The position numbers and the translations under genes were made by a program. Positions 8,219 through 8,343 of a DNA stretch of 8,343 nucleotides are shown here, piece after piece; positions within the stretch are counted from its first letter, which is position 1, and every line of letters begins with the position of its first letter. This DNA comes from JALWSI01 sp964569095 [NCBI: uncultured Aquificales bacterium] (GTDB lineage: Bacteria > Thermosulfidibacterota > Thermosulfidibacteria > Thermosulfidibacterales): positions 1 to 8,343 of the forward strand of contig CAZMTB010000001.1 in the NCBI GenBank assembly GCA_964569095.1, read 5' to 3'. The notes beneath the pieces were generated by a model. It was not told the DNA's origin, ran no database searches, and saw nothing but the letters and a program-made list of their open reading frames with translations.

Positions 8219-8259
8219 GTGCGGCTGGTTAAATCAAGTAGTGTTACAAAATGGGTGGT

Positions 8260-8278
8260 GAACCGGCGACGCCGGTTC
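8260..8278 (+). repeat. Perfect 8-bp hairpin within intron domain I
   Basis: GAACCGGC (8260-8267) and GCCGGTTC (8271-8278) pair perfectly across a GAC loop. No U-run follows; CCGAAAAGCC comes next, so it is a structural RNA stem and not a terminator. Confidence 0.8.
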
Positions 8279-8287
8279 CGAAAAGCC

Positions 8288-8300
8288 GGTGCAGGGCACC
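8288..8300 (+). repeat. Second short hairpin within intron domain I
   Basis: GGTGC (8288-8292) and GCACC (8296-8300) pair across AGG. It lies between the CCGAAAAGCC and GGTGAAAGCGAG elements, in line with a branched domain I fold. The stem is short, so the pairing is plausible but not certain. Confidence 0.5.
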
Positions 8301-8343
8301 AGGTGAAAGCGAGGGTGAGGTGAGGTTCTGCAAAGAGGGGGGA

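Larger units (their letters stand above)
8219..8343 (+). mobile_element. 5' end of a group II intron (domain I, partial, truncated by the window)
   Basis: Group II introns are self-splicing ribozymes and retroelements whose 5' boundary is GUGYG. The sequence starts GTGCGG at 8219. It is followed by GGTTAAATCAAGTAGTGTTA, which resembles the opening of Ll.LtrB-type introns (GTTAAGTCAAGTAG). Further on come CCGAAAAGCC (8278-8287) and GGTGAAAGCGAGGGTGAG (8302-8319), matching the recurring CCGAAAAGC and GAAAGCGA-TGAG elements of domain I. Two compact hairpins fit domain I substructure. No open frame exists in these 125 bases, as expected before the intron-encoded reverse transcriptase in domain IV. 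The GTGCG start and these elements argue for an LtrB-like (IIA or IIB) type over IIC. The rest, including EBS sites, ORF and domains V/VI, lies beyond the edge, so completeness and mobility cannot be judged. Confidence 0.75.

Noticed and set aside
8260-8278. Intrinsic terminator at the perfect hairpin
   Set aside because: No U-run follows and the surrounding elements match group II intron domain I.
8219-8343. RNase P RNA, c-di-GMP, cobalamin or fluoride riboswitch
   Set aside because: Isolated words such as GCGGCTGG, GGGTTAC and GGTGCAGGGCACC recall these RNAs, but their ordered conserved cores are absent, whereas the intron elements appear in the right order.

Overview
The window holds a tightly packed, single-direction run of seven housekeeping-type genes on the + strand: leuS, a GAF plus degenerate-GGDEF protein, ribBA, ribH, nusB, der and mltG. 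A short non-coding stretch follows. The last 125 bases look like the 5' end of a group II intron that runs off the right edge.

Organism: the DNA is GC-rich and bacterial. Arginine is written mostly AGG and isoleucine mostly ATA or ATC, with ATT rare, a usage often seen in thermophilic bacteria. No marker fixes the phylum. A thermophilic anaerobe, for example in Synergistota or a neighbouring deep lineage, is a low-confidence guess.

Layout: 1-65 is the leuS leader with its Shine-Dalgarno site. leuS (66-2570) is a complete bacterial LeuRS with synthesis and editing motifs intact. A 51-base gap with a small hairpin leads to the GAF/GGDEF gene (2622-3614). ribBA (3650-4873) and ribH (4885-5358) supply the two precursors of lumazine formation. 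nusB, der and mltG follow with overlapping start and stop codons (ATGA, an 11-base overlap, TGATG), so this part is almost certainly one transcript with coupled translation. Region 8112-8218 has no gene and carries a possible promoter. The putative intron begins at GTGCG (8219).

How the genes relate: LeuRS, NusB and Der serve translation, rRNA transcription and 50S assembly. RibBA and RibH make the flavin precursor. MltG trims nascent peptidoglycan. The outlier is the GAF/GGDEF protein. It has lost the metal-binding and catalytic acids of a diguanylate cyclase but keeps an RxxD motif exactly where the c-di-GMP I-site belongs, so it reads as a ligand-binding regulator, not an enzyme. That protein and the intron boundary are the two items most worth following up. 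I found no CRISPR array, tRNA, rRNA or defence system here.
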